This document shows, piece after piece, positions 7,569 to 14,536 of a stretch of DNA of 14,896 nucleotides. Origin of the DNA: an uncultured Cellvibrio sp. Lineage in GTDB: Bacteria; Pseudomonadota; Gammaproteobacteria; Pseudomonadales; Cellvibrionaceae. The notes below the pieces were generated by a model. That model was not told where the DNA came from and made no database searches. It was given only the letters and a program-made list of their open reading frames with translations. The position numbers were made by a program, and so were the translations under genes. How positions within the stretch are numbered: position 1 is the first letter of the stretch; every line of letters begins with the position of its first letter. The stretch is from contig CAMLRJ010000030.1 of assembly GCA_946482345.1 (NCBI GenBank), positions 1 to 14,896 of the forward strand, written 5' to 3'.

Positions 7569-7653
7569 TTTTTTGCCTCTTCTTGATTCGAGAATTTTTT
7601 AGAAAGATTGAATTGTTTTTTATCCACTTCTGCAGAGAATGAGCAGACCTTCA

Positions 7654-10600
7654 TCAAGGTGTATCCAACCAATCCACATCTTTCATTTTTCTCACCACAA
7701 CAAATTCATCACGGTTACAACCGACAGTGCCGTAATAGTTAAATCCATAAGCCTGTTGCGCGTATCCACCAATCATGTGCGTTGGTTTCATTACCGCACG
7801 CGTGACCGAGTTGTGCATGCCGCCACGGGTTTTGGTTAACGCAGAACCTGGCATATTCACAATACGTTCTTGCGCGTGATACATCAGGCTCATGCCTTGT
7901 GGAACACGTTGTGATACTACGGCGCGTGCCGCAATCGCTCCGTTCACGTTAAACACATCAATCCAATCGTTATCTTCAATACCGGCATCTTTGGCATCAA
8001 CTTCACTGATCCAAACAATTGGGCCACCGCGTGAAAGCGTCAGCATTAATAAATTATCTGAATAGGTACTGTGAATGCCCCACTTCTGATGCGGTGTAAT
8101 CCAATTCAACACAATTTCTTTATTGCCATTAGGTTGACGATTTTTAACCGGCTCAATCGTTTTTAAATTGACGGGCGGTTTATAACTACAAAGCTGCTCG
8201 CCAAAATCACGCATCCATTCATGATCTTGATAAAACTGTTGGCGACCTGTCACAGTTCTCCAGGGAATTAATTCATGGACATTGGTGTAACCTGCGTTAT
8301 AAGAAACATGTTCATCTTCAAGACCAGACCAGGTCGGTGCCGAAATAATTTTTCGCGGTTGCGCAACAATATCGCGGAAGCGAATTTTTTCTTCTTCTTT
8401 GGGTTTGGCAAGGTGAGTATGATCGCGACCGGTTATTGTTGATAAAGCATCCCAAGCTTTAACTGCAACATGGCCGTTAGTCTCCGGGGCCAGTGATAAA
8501 ATCACTTCGCATGCATCTATCGCCGATTCAATTTTGGGGCGCCCTTGATGCACACCTTCATCGGTATGAACATGATTAAGTTTTGCAAGAAACTCGACTT
8601 CTTCTTTGGTGTCCCACTTAATGCCTTTGCCGCCATTGCCCAATTTTTCCAGCAAGGGTCCAAGTGATGTAAAACGTTTGTAAGTGTTCGGGTAATCACG
8701 TTCAACAACTACCATATTCGACATGGTTACACCGGGTATTGCATCGCACTCCCCTTTCCACCAGGCTTTTACACCAAAGGGTTGCGCTAACTCTTCCGGC
8801 GTGTCGTGCATCATGGGTTGGGTGACAAAATCTTTTTCAACACCTAAATGTTTTCCACAGAGATTGGAAAATTCTTTGGCTATGCCTTTAAAAATATCCC
8901 AATCGCTACGCGATTCCCAAACCGGATCAATCGCTTTAGTTAGAGGATGAATAAACGGATGCATATCCGATGTATTCATATCATCTTTTTCGTACCAGGT
9001 TGCGGTTGGCAACACTATGTCGGAATACAAACAGGTAGTGGACATTCTGAAATCCAGTGTCACCAGCAAATCGACTTTGCCTTCCACTGCTTGCTCATGC
9101 CATGTAATGTCTTCCGGTTTTTTGCCATCGGGTCCCAAATCTTTTCCTAACAAACCGTGTTTAGTACCCAGCAAATGTCGCAACATATATTCATGGCCTT
9201 TGCCACTGGAACCCAATAAATTGGAGCGCCAAATAAACATATTGCGTGGAAAATTTTGCGGTGAGTCAGGGTCCTGACAGGCAAACTGCAATCGGCCGGA
9301 AGTTAATTCATCGACTACATATTGTTTGGGATCTTTCCCAACCGCTGCTGCGGCAGCAACAATATGCAACGGATTGGTTGCAAGTTGTGGAGCAGATGGC
9401 AACCAGCCCATACGTTCAGCGCGTGAATTAAAATCAATAATACTGCCAGACCATTTTTCTTTATTGGCAAGTGGCGACACCACTTCGCTCATATCCAATT
9501 TTTCATAGCGCCATTGATTGGCGTGATTATAAAAAAATGAAGTGCCGTTCATTTGACGAGGCGGACGTTGCCAATCCAAAGCAAATGCCAGAGGCACCCA
9601 ACCATTTTGTGGCCGCAATTTTTCTTGCCCAACATAGTGCGCCCAGCCACCGCCACTTTGACCCACGCAACCACACATCATCAGCATGTTAATCAAGCTG
9701 CGATAGTTCATATCCATGTTGTACCAGTGGTTGAGTGCAGCCCCTACAATCACCATCGAGCGACCATGCGTTTTATCAGCAGTACGTGCAAATTCACGCG
9801 CAACACGAATCACATCTTCACGTTTTACGCCGGTAATTTTTTCTTGCCATGCGGGTGTGTAAGGTGCGTCATCGTCGAAACTCTTGGCAACATTTGCATC
9901 ACCCAATCCATTGTCAACACCATAGTGAGCCACCATTAAATCGAATACGCTAGCGACCCATTGGGTTTCACCGTTCGCCAGCATAATTTTTCGCGCTGGA
10001 ACTTTTCGTAATTGAATATCTGTGTGTTCTGTGTGTTCAAAATAGCCGTACTCATGCTCCCTTCCACCAAAATAAGGAAAGGCAACATCCAGAACTTCGT
10101 CGCAATGATTTTTTAACGAAAGATGTAAATCAACTTCATTGCCATTCACGCCATCGCGCTGCTCCAAATTCCATTTGCCACTTTGCCCCCAACGATAACC
10201 GATCGAACCATTATGGCTAATCAGTTCATTGGTTTTTGCATTAATTGAAATTGTTTTCCATTCCGGATTATTTTGTTGCTGCAAGTTATCAATTAAATCT
10301 GATGCACGTAAAAAACGCCCCTGAGTTAAATGCTCGCCGTTTTTTTCCAGCATCACCAACACTGGCATATCGGTGTATTGTTTGATGTAGCGAGTGAAAT
10401 ATTCACTGGGTTGATCGATGTGAAATTCTTTCAAGATCACATGACCAAAGGCCATGCCTAATGCAGCATCGGTTCCTTGCTTGGGTGATAACCAGGTGTC
10501 GCCAAATTTTGATGCCTCGGAATAATCCGATGTAATGACACAAGTTTTGGTGCCTTTGTAACGAACTTCCGATAAAAAATGTGCGTCGGGTGTACGTGTT

Positions 10601-11376
10601 TGCGGAACATTTGAACCCCAAACGATGATGTAATTAGAGTTGTACCAATCCGCCGATTCAGGCACGTCGGTTTGCTCACCCCAAACCTGAGGTGATGATG
10701 GCGGTAAATCACAATACCAATCATAAAAACTTAAACAGTTGCCACCAATTAACGAGAGGTAACGTGAACCTGCGGCATAAGACACCATCGACATAGCCGG
10801 TATGGGAGAGAAACCACTGATGCGATCGGGACCGTATCGTTTCGCTGTATAGATATTGGCGGCAGCAATAATTTCATTCACTTCGCCCCAATTGGCGCGC
10901 ACAAAACCACCCAAACCACGACGTGATTTGTATTGTTGCGCACGCACAGGATCTTCCACAATCGATTCCCAGGCTTCGACTGGATCGCAATATTCCTGAC
11001 GGGCTTCTCGCCAAAGCTCAACCAATGCTTGACGTATTTTCGGATACTTCAATCGGTTGGCGCTGTAGATATACCAGGAATAACTTGCACCTCTTGGGCA
11101 GCCACGTGGTTCGTGATTGGGTAAATCAGGGCGTGTACGAGGATAATCAGTCTGCTGAGTTTCCCAAGTGATCAATCCATCTTTAACATAAATTTTCCAA
11201 CTACATGAACCAGTGCAATTTACGCCGTGAGTCGAACGCACTATTTTGTCGTGCTGCCAGCGTTGGCGGTAACCTTGTTCCCATGTGCGATCTTCGTTAG
11301 TAGTAACGCCATGTCCTTCTGCAAAGGATTCCTGACGCTTTTTAAAAAACCGTAATTTATCAAGTAAATGACTCAT
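7654..11376 (-). CDS. narG: Respiratory nitrate reductase alpha subunit (molybdopterin catalytic)
   Basis: NarG reduces nitrate to nitrite at a bis-MGD molybdenum site on the cytoplasmic side of the membrane. The 1240-residue protein (E. coli 1247) is collinear with the enterobacterial enzyme. H50, C54, C58 and C93 form the FS0 cluster site (STHGVNCTGSC and ARGCPRG-type motif). D223 in FYDWYCDLPP corresponds to the Asp that ligates Mo. TRTPDAHF, GQSGGGWAHYVGQEKL, LPTATWYEKDDMN and PTHMIGGYAQ are family blocks. The open frame reaches back to 11469, but ATG 11376 is chosen: it gives MSHLLDKLRFFK, which aligns with MSKFLDRFRYFK of E. coli, and GAGGAG stands 10 bases before it. The 31 upstream codons have no family counterpart and overlap a leader hairpin. 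It heads the operon narGHJI-ppiC-ytfE; no narK transporter precedes it. Confidence 0.97.
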   Translation of the reverse strand: MSHLLDKLRFFKKRQESFAEGHGVTTNEDRTWEQGYRQRWQHDKIVRSTHGVNCTGSCSWKIYVKDGLITWETQQTDYPRTRPDLPNHEPRGCPRGASYSWYIYSANRLKYPKIRQALVELWREARQEYCDPVEAWESIVEDPVRAQQYKSRRGLGGFVRANWGEVNEIIAAANIYTAKRYGPDRISGFSPIPAMSMVSYAAGSRYLSLIGGNCLSFYDWYCDLPPSSPQVWGEQTDVPESADWYNSNYIIVWGSNVPQTRTPDAHFLSEVRYKGTKTCVITSDYSEASKFGDTWLSPKQGTDAALGMAFGHVILKEFHIDQPSEYFTRYIKQYTDMPVLVMLEKNGEHLTQGRFLRASDLIDNLQQQNNPEWKTISINAKTNELISHNGSIGYRWGQSGKWNLEQRDGVNGNEVDLHLSLKNHCDEVLDVAFPYFGGREHEYGYFEHTEHTDIQLRKVPARKIMLANGETQWVASVFDLMVAHYGVDNGLGDANVAKSFDDDAPYTPAWQEKITGVKREDVIRVAREFARTADKTHGRSMVIVGAALNHWYNMDMNYRSLINMLMMCGCVGQSGGGWAHYVGQEKLRPQNGWVPLAFALDWQRPPRQMNGTSFFYNHANQWRYEKLDMSEVVSPLANKEKWSGSIIDFNSRAERMGWLPSAPQLATNPLHIVAAAAAVGKDPKQYVVDELTSGRLQFACQDPDSPQNFPRNMFIWRSNLLGSSGKGHEYMLRHLLGTKHGLLGKDLGPDGKKPEDITWHEQAVEGKVDLLVTLDFRMSTTCLYSDIVLPTATWYEKDDMNTSDMHPFIHPLTKAIDPVWESRSDWDIFKGIAKEFSNLCGKHLGVEKDFVTQPMMHDTPEELAQPFGVKAWWKGECDAIPGVTMSNMVVVERDYPNTYKRFTSLGPLLEKLGNGGKGIKWDTKEEVEFLAKLNHVHTDEGVHQGRPKIESAIDACEVILSLAPETNGHVAVKAWDALSTITGRDHTHLAKPKEEEKIRFRDIVAQPRKIISAPTWSGLEDEHVSYNAGYTNVHELIPWRTVTGRQQFYQDHEWMRDFGEQLCSYKPPVNLKTIEPVKNRQPNGNKEIVLNWITPHQKWGIHSTYSDNLLMLTLSRGGPIVWISEVDAKDAGIEDNDWIDVFNVNGAIAARAVVSQRVPQGMSLMYHAQERIVNMPGSALTKTRGGMHNSVTRAVMKPTHMIGGYAQQAYGFNYYGTVGCNRDEFVVVRKMKDVDWLDTP

Positions 11377-11402
11377 GCTATTGCCGCTCCTCAGATTCAC
11401 TT

Positions 11403-11430
11403 CAGTATTAGCATTGACCAATGAATACTG
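11403..11430. repeat. Inverted repeat in the narG leader
   Basis: CAGTATT (11403-11409) plus CATTG (11412-11416) pairs with CAATG (11419-11423) plus AATACTG (11424-11430), leaving an AC loop centre and a 2-base AG bulge. On the minus strand it ends 26 bases before the narG ATG. It also contains TAATAC (11410-11405, minus), a possible -10 element. It could be an mRNA leader hairpin or a protein-binding dyad; the sequence does not decide. Confidence 0.5.
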
Positions 11431-11483
11431 CGCTTTCATGAGCGGCTTGCCAACTGAGCCAAAATGCACGCAAATGCCCCATC

Positions 11484-11499
11484 TACCTCTTTAGGAGTA
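11484..11499 (-). promoter_or_regulatory. NarL/NarP 7-2-7 operator of the nar operon
   Basis: TACCTCT (11484-11490), a TT spacer and AGGAGTA (11493-11499) form two inverted heptamers. Both half-sites match the NarL consensus TACYYMT at every position (the second read as TACTCCT on the minus strand). Two perfect heptamers at exactly the 2-base spacing preferred by NarL and NarP are very unlikely by chance in this window. The centre lies about 115 bases before the narG ATG. NarL phosphorylated by NarX is the expected ligand. Confidence 0.85.
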
Positions 11500-11514
11500 G
11501 TAAGAATAAAAATG

Positions 11515-11527
11515 TAATTTATTGATT
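11515..11527 (-). promoter_or_regulatory. Putative IHF site upstream of narG
   Basis: On the minus strand the bases read AATCAATAAATTA, a full match to the IHF consensus WATCAANNNNTTR. It stands between the proximal 7-2-7 operator and the distal heptamer cluster, about 145 bases before the narG ATG. In enterobacterial narG promoters IHF bends DNA between distal and proximal NarL sites, and the same order is seen here. AT-rich DNA produces such matches by chance, so confidence is moderate. Confidence 0.55.
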
Positions 11528-11563
11528 TAATTGAGGAAAAGTTTTTTTATTTGTTTGTATCCC

Positions 11564-11581
11564 AAGTGAAATTACTCACTT
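11564..11581. repeat. AAGTGA-N6-TCACTT dyad upstream of narG
   Basis: AAGTGA (11564-11569) and TCACTT (11576-11581) are exact reverse complements separated by six bases. TACTCAC (11573-11579) within it is a 6-of-7 match to the NarL heptamer. It may be an operator for an unidentified regulator, or chance. Confidence 0.4.
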
Positions 11582-11589
11582 AACACAAA

Positions 11590-11601
11590 AGGGGTACTCC
11601 A
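11590..11601 (-). promoter_or_regulatory. Distal NarL heptamer cluster
   Basis: AGGGGTA (11590-11596) reads TACCCCT on the minus strand, a perfect NarL heptamer. The overlapping TACTCCA (11595-11601) matches at six of seven positions. It lies about 217 bases before the narG ATG, about 70 bases beyond the IHF match, an order that recalls the distal NarL sites of the E. coli narG promoter. Confidence 0.5.
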
Positions 11602-11625
11602 AATTACAAAACCAGATTTTCAGAT

Positions 11626-11651
11626 AAAAAATCCCCGCCATAGCGAGGATT
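11626..11651 (-). terminator. Rho-independent terminator of the CBS-pair gene
   Basis: Read on the minus strand, AATCCTCGC and GCGGGGATT form a 9-bp stem with one mismatch around a TATG loop, followed at once by TTTTT. It sits about 40 bases after the CBS gene stop (11692) and ends its transcript before the narG control region, making narG independent of the CBS gene. Confidence 0.8.
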
Positions 11652-11691
11652 AACGTCATGTGAACAACATTGTCACGCAAATAACGCTGAG

Positions 11692-12180
11692 CTAATTAAC
11701 CAACGTGCCGAGTACATCCATAGCGGTAATAACACCCACAACTTTATTATCGGCATTAGTCACAAATACCCGATGAATGTGTCGATCCAACAACACTTTG
11801 GCAACTGTTTCAACATTGGCAGTATCATCAACACTGATCACTTCTTTATTCATAATTTGGTGAACAGTACAGTTTTTATCGGCATCCTTTACCCAGCTGC
11901 GCAATAACTCTTCGTTGATTTCCTGACCACAAGTATCGCGGTAATGATTGCGCAACGCGTCGGATTTGCTGTTCTCATTTGCGTTGTTGAATTTAAATAC
12001 ATCACCAATACTCACGACGCCCACCAACTCATGATCCGATGCAATAACTGGCGCAGCTGATATTTGCCGATTAATAAAAAAATCAGCAAGTCGGTGAATC
12101 GTCCAACCTTCATAGGCAGTCAACAAATCTTCAGTCATAATGTCTTTGGCTTGTTGTGGATGTGTCTTTGCTGCGTTCAT
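11692..12180 (-). CDS. Two-CBS-domain protein
   Basis: This 162-residue protein is essentially one CBS pair. The first motif is at about 12-65 (DIMTEDLLTAYEG, then SAAPVIASDHELVGVVSIGDVF) and the second at about 106-160 (HQIMNKEVISVDDTANVE, then HRVFVTNADNKVVGVITAMDVL). A polar, charged linker (68-103) separates them. CBS pairs bind adenine nucleotides or related ligands and act as energy or ionic sensors; no catalytic or DNA-binding domain is attached, so the partner is unknown. It has no signal peptide and should be cytoplasmic. ATG 12180 is preceded by AGGAG. It is divergent from narX across a 127-base gap, and its own terminator isolates it from narG. The setting suggests a link to anaerobic or nitrate metabolism, but that is inference. 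Confidence 0.88.
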   Translation of the reverse strand: MNAAKTHPQQAKDIMTEDLLTAYEGWTIHRLADFFINRQISAAPVIASDHELVGVVSIGDVFKFNNANENSKSDALRNHYRDTCGQEINEELLRSWVKDADKNCTVHQIMNKEVISVDDTANVETVAKVLLDRHIHRVFVTNADNKVVGVITAMDVLGTLVN

Positions 12181-12282
12181 AGGCTATCTTGCTCCTGTGG
12201 TAAATAGATACCTTATCGATGAATTCATTCGTCTCTGCAAGTCATCCAAATGGATACAAATTTCATATTTTTCTGCCCACTA

Positions 12283-12289
12283 ATAGGTA
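12283..12289. promoter_or_regulatory. Possible single NarL heptamer before narX
   Basis: ATAGGTA reads TACCTAT on the minus strand, a perfect TACYYMT heptamer 19 bases before the narX ATG, in the gap shared with the CBS gene. A lone heptamer is expected about once per kilobase by chance, so this is only a hint of autoregulation. Confidence 0.25.
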
Positions 12290-12307
12290 TTGACATCGCC
12301 CAAAATC

Positions 12308-14167
12308 ATGAAACCTGTCACACATAAAAAATCCATCATCACTCGCATCAGTATCGCTCTGGCAGGGATTGTACTGCTGGGAATGAGCACCATGTTAATT
12401 TCCTATTGGTTATCTGAACGTGCCGAAAATGATTCTCTCGCAATCAATATTGCCGGATCACTTCGCGTGCAAACCTATCGGTTAGGTTTGCTGTCTGCTG
12501 ATCAAACGACCGATCGTGCCAGCTGGCAGAACGCACGCGCAAAACTGGAGGAAACTTGGGCGCACCCGGTATTCATTCCTTTTTTACACAGCACTCCAAA
12601 AATTTCCGGCCTCTATCAAGAGGCAAAGTCCAATTGGGAACTCACTGTGATTCCACTGTTGGATCAGCTTTCGGCGAATAAAAATCTTGGCAATCATGCG
12701 GATTTGCAGTTAACGCTAGACAACCAGATAGCACTTCTCGACAAACTGGTTACCAGTATCCAACAAGATGCTGAAAGAAAAGTGCGAAGCTTTCGGTTAG
12801 TTCAAATCATTGCTCTTTTTGTGACTTTGTTAGTTTCAGCGATGGTTATGTATTCATTAAAAATAAAAGTCGAACAGCCACTCAACCAATTAACTGCCCT
12901 TGCCAAACGTATCGCACAAGGCGATTTGAGCCATGAAATTTCGTCAGCATCCGATGATGAATTGGGAGTGCTGGCCAATACCTTCAACATGATGAGCCAC
13001 TCTATCTCAAACAGCTATGAACATTTGGAGCAACAGGTCAATCAAAAAACATTAGCATTACAACAATCCAACAATTCACTGCAATTTTTATATGAAACGG
13101 CAAAATTTATCATCGAACATAACCCGCAAGGTATTAATTACGACGAAATTATTTCACGATTGGCAAAAACTACAGGTGTCAACGATATAGAACTGTGTTT
13201 AATGACAACCGAGGGTAATCGACCCTACCTGCAGATTAAACCTGCCAGCGAAATTGATAAAGAACTCTGTTCTAAAAACAATTGTTCGAAATGCCTTTCC
13301 AGTCGCGGGATTGTAGAAAAAAATAATGGTTCAGCTGTCTATCGTTTTCAGTTAACACGAAATGATCTGCATTATGGATTAATCGTAGTTCGAGTGCCTG
13401 AAACACAGATTTTATCCAGTTGGCAAGAACAGCTAATTCAATCAGCAACCGATCAAATTGCAATAGGTATGAGCTTAAAAGATGACGAGGACCAGTCGCG
13501 ACGCATTGCAGTGTTGCACGAACGAAACGCCATTGCACGTGAACTGCATGACTCACTTGCTCAGGCACTTTCTTATTTAAAAATTCAGGTTACTCGTCTA
13601 AATAAAGCCATCAACCATGAAGACAAACTGACAATGGAGGATGTCGCAGAAGAATTGCGGGTAGGATTAAACAATGCGTATCGACAGCTGCGTGAACTGT
13701 TAACGACATTCCGATTAAAAATAGATGGCAGCGGTTTAAAATCAGCATTGGAAGCGAGCGTCGAACAACTACAAGCCCAAACCAATATCAACATTCAACT
13801 AAATTTCGAACTGGCGAATGTGCCACTTGCACCCAATGAAGAAATACATCTTTTGCAAATTATTCGTGAAGCGAGTCAAAATGCTATACATCATAGCAAT
13901 GGACAACATCTCAATATTCACCTTTGGCAAAACGAGACTCAAGCAATAAACCTAACCATTACCGATGATGGTATTGGATTACCGATCGCCCCCGAGAAAA
14001 TGAATCACTATGGCCTTGCCATCATGAAAGAGCGCGCACGCCATCTGGGCGGCGAACTCTCGATACAAAATCAATCTAAAGGCGTAATGGTGTCATTTGA
14101 ATTTATACCTGAGTATATAAATTCTCGAAAAAGAAAAGGCATCATTGTGTCTGATATTGATATATAG
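12308..14167 (+). CDS. narX: Nitrate/nitrite sensor histidine kinase, NarX type
   Basis: The 619-residue inner-membrane kinase is expected to sense nitrate and nitrite in the periplasm and phosphorylate NarL. In order: TM1 (about 15-35); the ligand P-box DSLAINIAGSLRVQTYRL (42-59) with R53; a periplasmic helical bundle; TM2 (about 163-184); a HAMP domain (about 184-236); a coiled linker; a GAF-like central region with a cysteine cluster C321, C326 and C329 as in NarX proteins; a HisKA_3 H-box RELHDSLAQ with H414; and an HATPase domain with N525 and DDGIGL (553-558). ATG 12308 is preferred to TTG 12290 because the N-terminus then matches NarX lengths, though neither has a strong ribosome-binding site. 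No narL follows; the next gene is convergent and unrelated. NarQ is the alternative name, but the cysteine cluster favours NarX. Confidence 0.85.
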   Translation: MKPVTHKKSIITRISIALAGIVLLGMSTMLISYWLSERAENDSLAINIAGSLRVQTYRLGLLSADQTTDRASWQNARAKLEETWAHPVFIPFLHSTPKISGLYQEAKSNWELTVIPLLDQLSANKNLGNHADLQLTLDNQIALLDKLVTSIQQDAERKVRSFRLVQIIALFVTLLVSAMVMYSLKIKVEQPLNQLTALAKRIAQGDLSHEISSASDDELGVLANTFNMMSHSISNSYEHLEQQVNQKTLALQQSNNSLQFLYETAKFIIEHNPQGINYDEIISRLAKTTGVNDIELCLMTTEGNRPYLQIKPASEIDKELCSKNNCSKCLSSRGIVEKNNGSAVYRFQLTRNDLHYGLIVVRVPETQILSSWQEQLIQSATDQIAIGMSLKDDEDQSRRIAVLHERNAIARELHDSLAQALSYLKIQVTRLNKAINHEDKLTMEDVAEELRVGLNNAYRQLRELLTTFRLKIDGSGLKSALEASVEQLQAQTNINIQLNFELANVPLAPNEEIHLLQIIREASQNAIHHSNGQHLNIHLWQNETQAINLTITDDGIGLPIAPEKMNHYGLAIMKERARHLGGELSIQNQSKGVMVSFEFIPEYINSRKRKGIIVSDIDI

Positions 14168-14219
14168 GCTTACTTTTTAATTGGTGACGAGACTGATATT
14201 TATTGAGAAATGCGAAGGA

Positions 14220-14471
14220 TTAATCGTTTTGGTCAATCGACTGCATAAGGATCTCAAGTCCTTCATGCGGGTCGGCTCCAAGAACCAAACAATAATTCAC
14301 AAACTCCAAGATTTCGATTTTCCTTCGATCCTGCTCCATTTTACCAATCACCGAATGATGTCTTCCCATAGCAAGCGACGCCTCACGTAGCGTCAAACCG
14401 CTATCTTCCCGCTGCTTTTTTAGCCAGGCGCGTAGTTTTTCATATTGAGGTGAATAAGGAGATGTTTTCAT
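14220..14471 (-). CDS. Small XRE-family helix-turn-helix regulator
   Basis: This 83-residue protein is almost only a Cro/C1-type HTH: KLRAWLKKQREDSGLTLREA (12-31), turn and recognition helix AMGRHHSVIGKMEQDRRKI (34-52), then a hydrophobic helix LEFVNYCLVLGADPHEGLEIL. It should bind DNA as a dimer and repress transcription. The frame runs back to TTG 14528, but ATG 14471 is chosen because the domain starts there and the upstream part has no counterpart. There is no clear ribosome-binding site; the transcript may be leaderless. A perfect inverted repeat begins at its start codon, pointing to autoregulation. It is convergent with narX (52-base gap) and divergent from the next gene, an arrangement typical of small regulatory or mobile-element switches. 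Its relation to nitrate respiration is doubtful. Confidence 0.8.
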   Translation of the reverse strand: MKTSPYSPQYEKLRAWLKKQREDSGLTLREASLAMGRHHSVIGKMEQDRRKIEILEFVNYCLVLGADPHEGLEILMQSIDQND

Positions 14472-14491
14472 TGTCTCGATGATAGAGACAA
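14471..14491. promoter_or_regulatory. Operator-like perfect dyad between XRE gene and divergent gene
   Basis: TTGTCTC (14471-14477) and GAGACAA (14485-14491) are exact inverted copies with a 7-base centre. A third half-site GAGACA lies at 14512-14517, 27 bases downstream of the corresponding one. The dyad touches the XRE start codon and overlaps the -35 and spacer of the divergent promoter, so the XRE protein is the obvious candidate ligand, shutting off both genes. Confidence 0.65.
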
Positions 14492-14499
14492 GATAGAAT
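14471..14499 (+). promoter_or_regulatory. Sigma70-like promoter for the divergent winged-helix gene
   Basis: TTGTCT (14471-14476, 4 of 6) and TAGAAT (14494-14499, 5 of 6) are separated by exactly 17 bases. Transcription would begin near 14506, about 31 bases before ATG 14537. The -35 lies in the dyad's left arm and the right arm fills the spacer, so a bound repressor would exclude RNA polymerase. Confidence 0.5.
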
Positions 14500-14536
14500 G
14501 GCGCGAAATTCGAGACACTGAGCGCCAATATCTATC

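Noticed and set aside
7569..7653. Terminator or small gene in the narG-narH gap
   Set aside because: The gap is AT-rich with T-runs but lacks a convincing GC stem, and narG, narH, narJ and narI are expected on one transcript.
11377..11469. 31-codon N-terminal extension of narG
   Set aside because: NarG alignment starts at MSHLLDKL; a strong GAGGAG precedes ATG 11376, and the extension has no family counterpart and overlaps leader structure.
11522..11535. FNR/ANR box TTGAT-TTAA-TTGAG
   Set aside because: Only one half matches TTGAT-N4-ATCAA; the other matches at two of five positions, and the bases are better explained as an IHF consensus.
14472..14528. Upstream TTG start adding 19 residues to the XRE protein
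   Set aside because: The added residues have no HTH-family counterpart and would place the operator dyad and promoter within the coding region.
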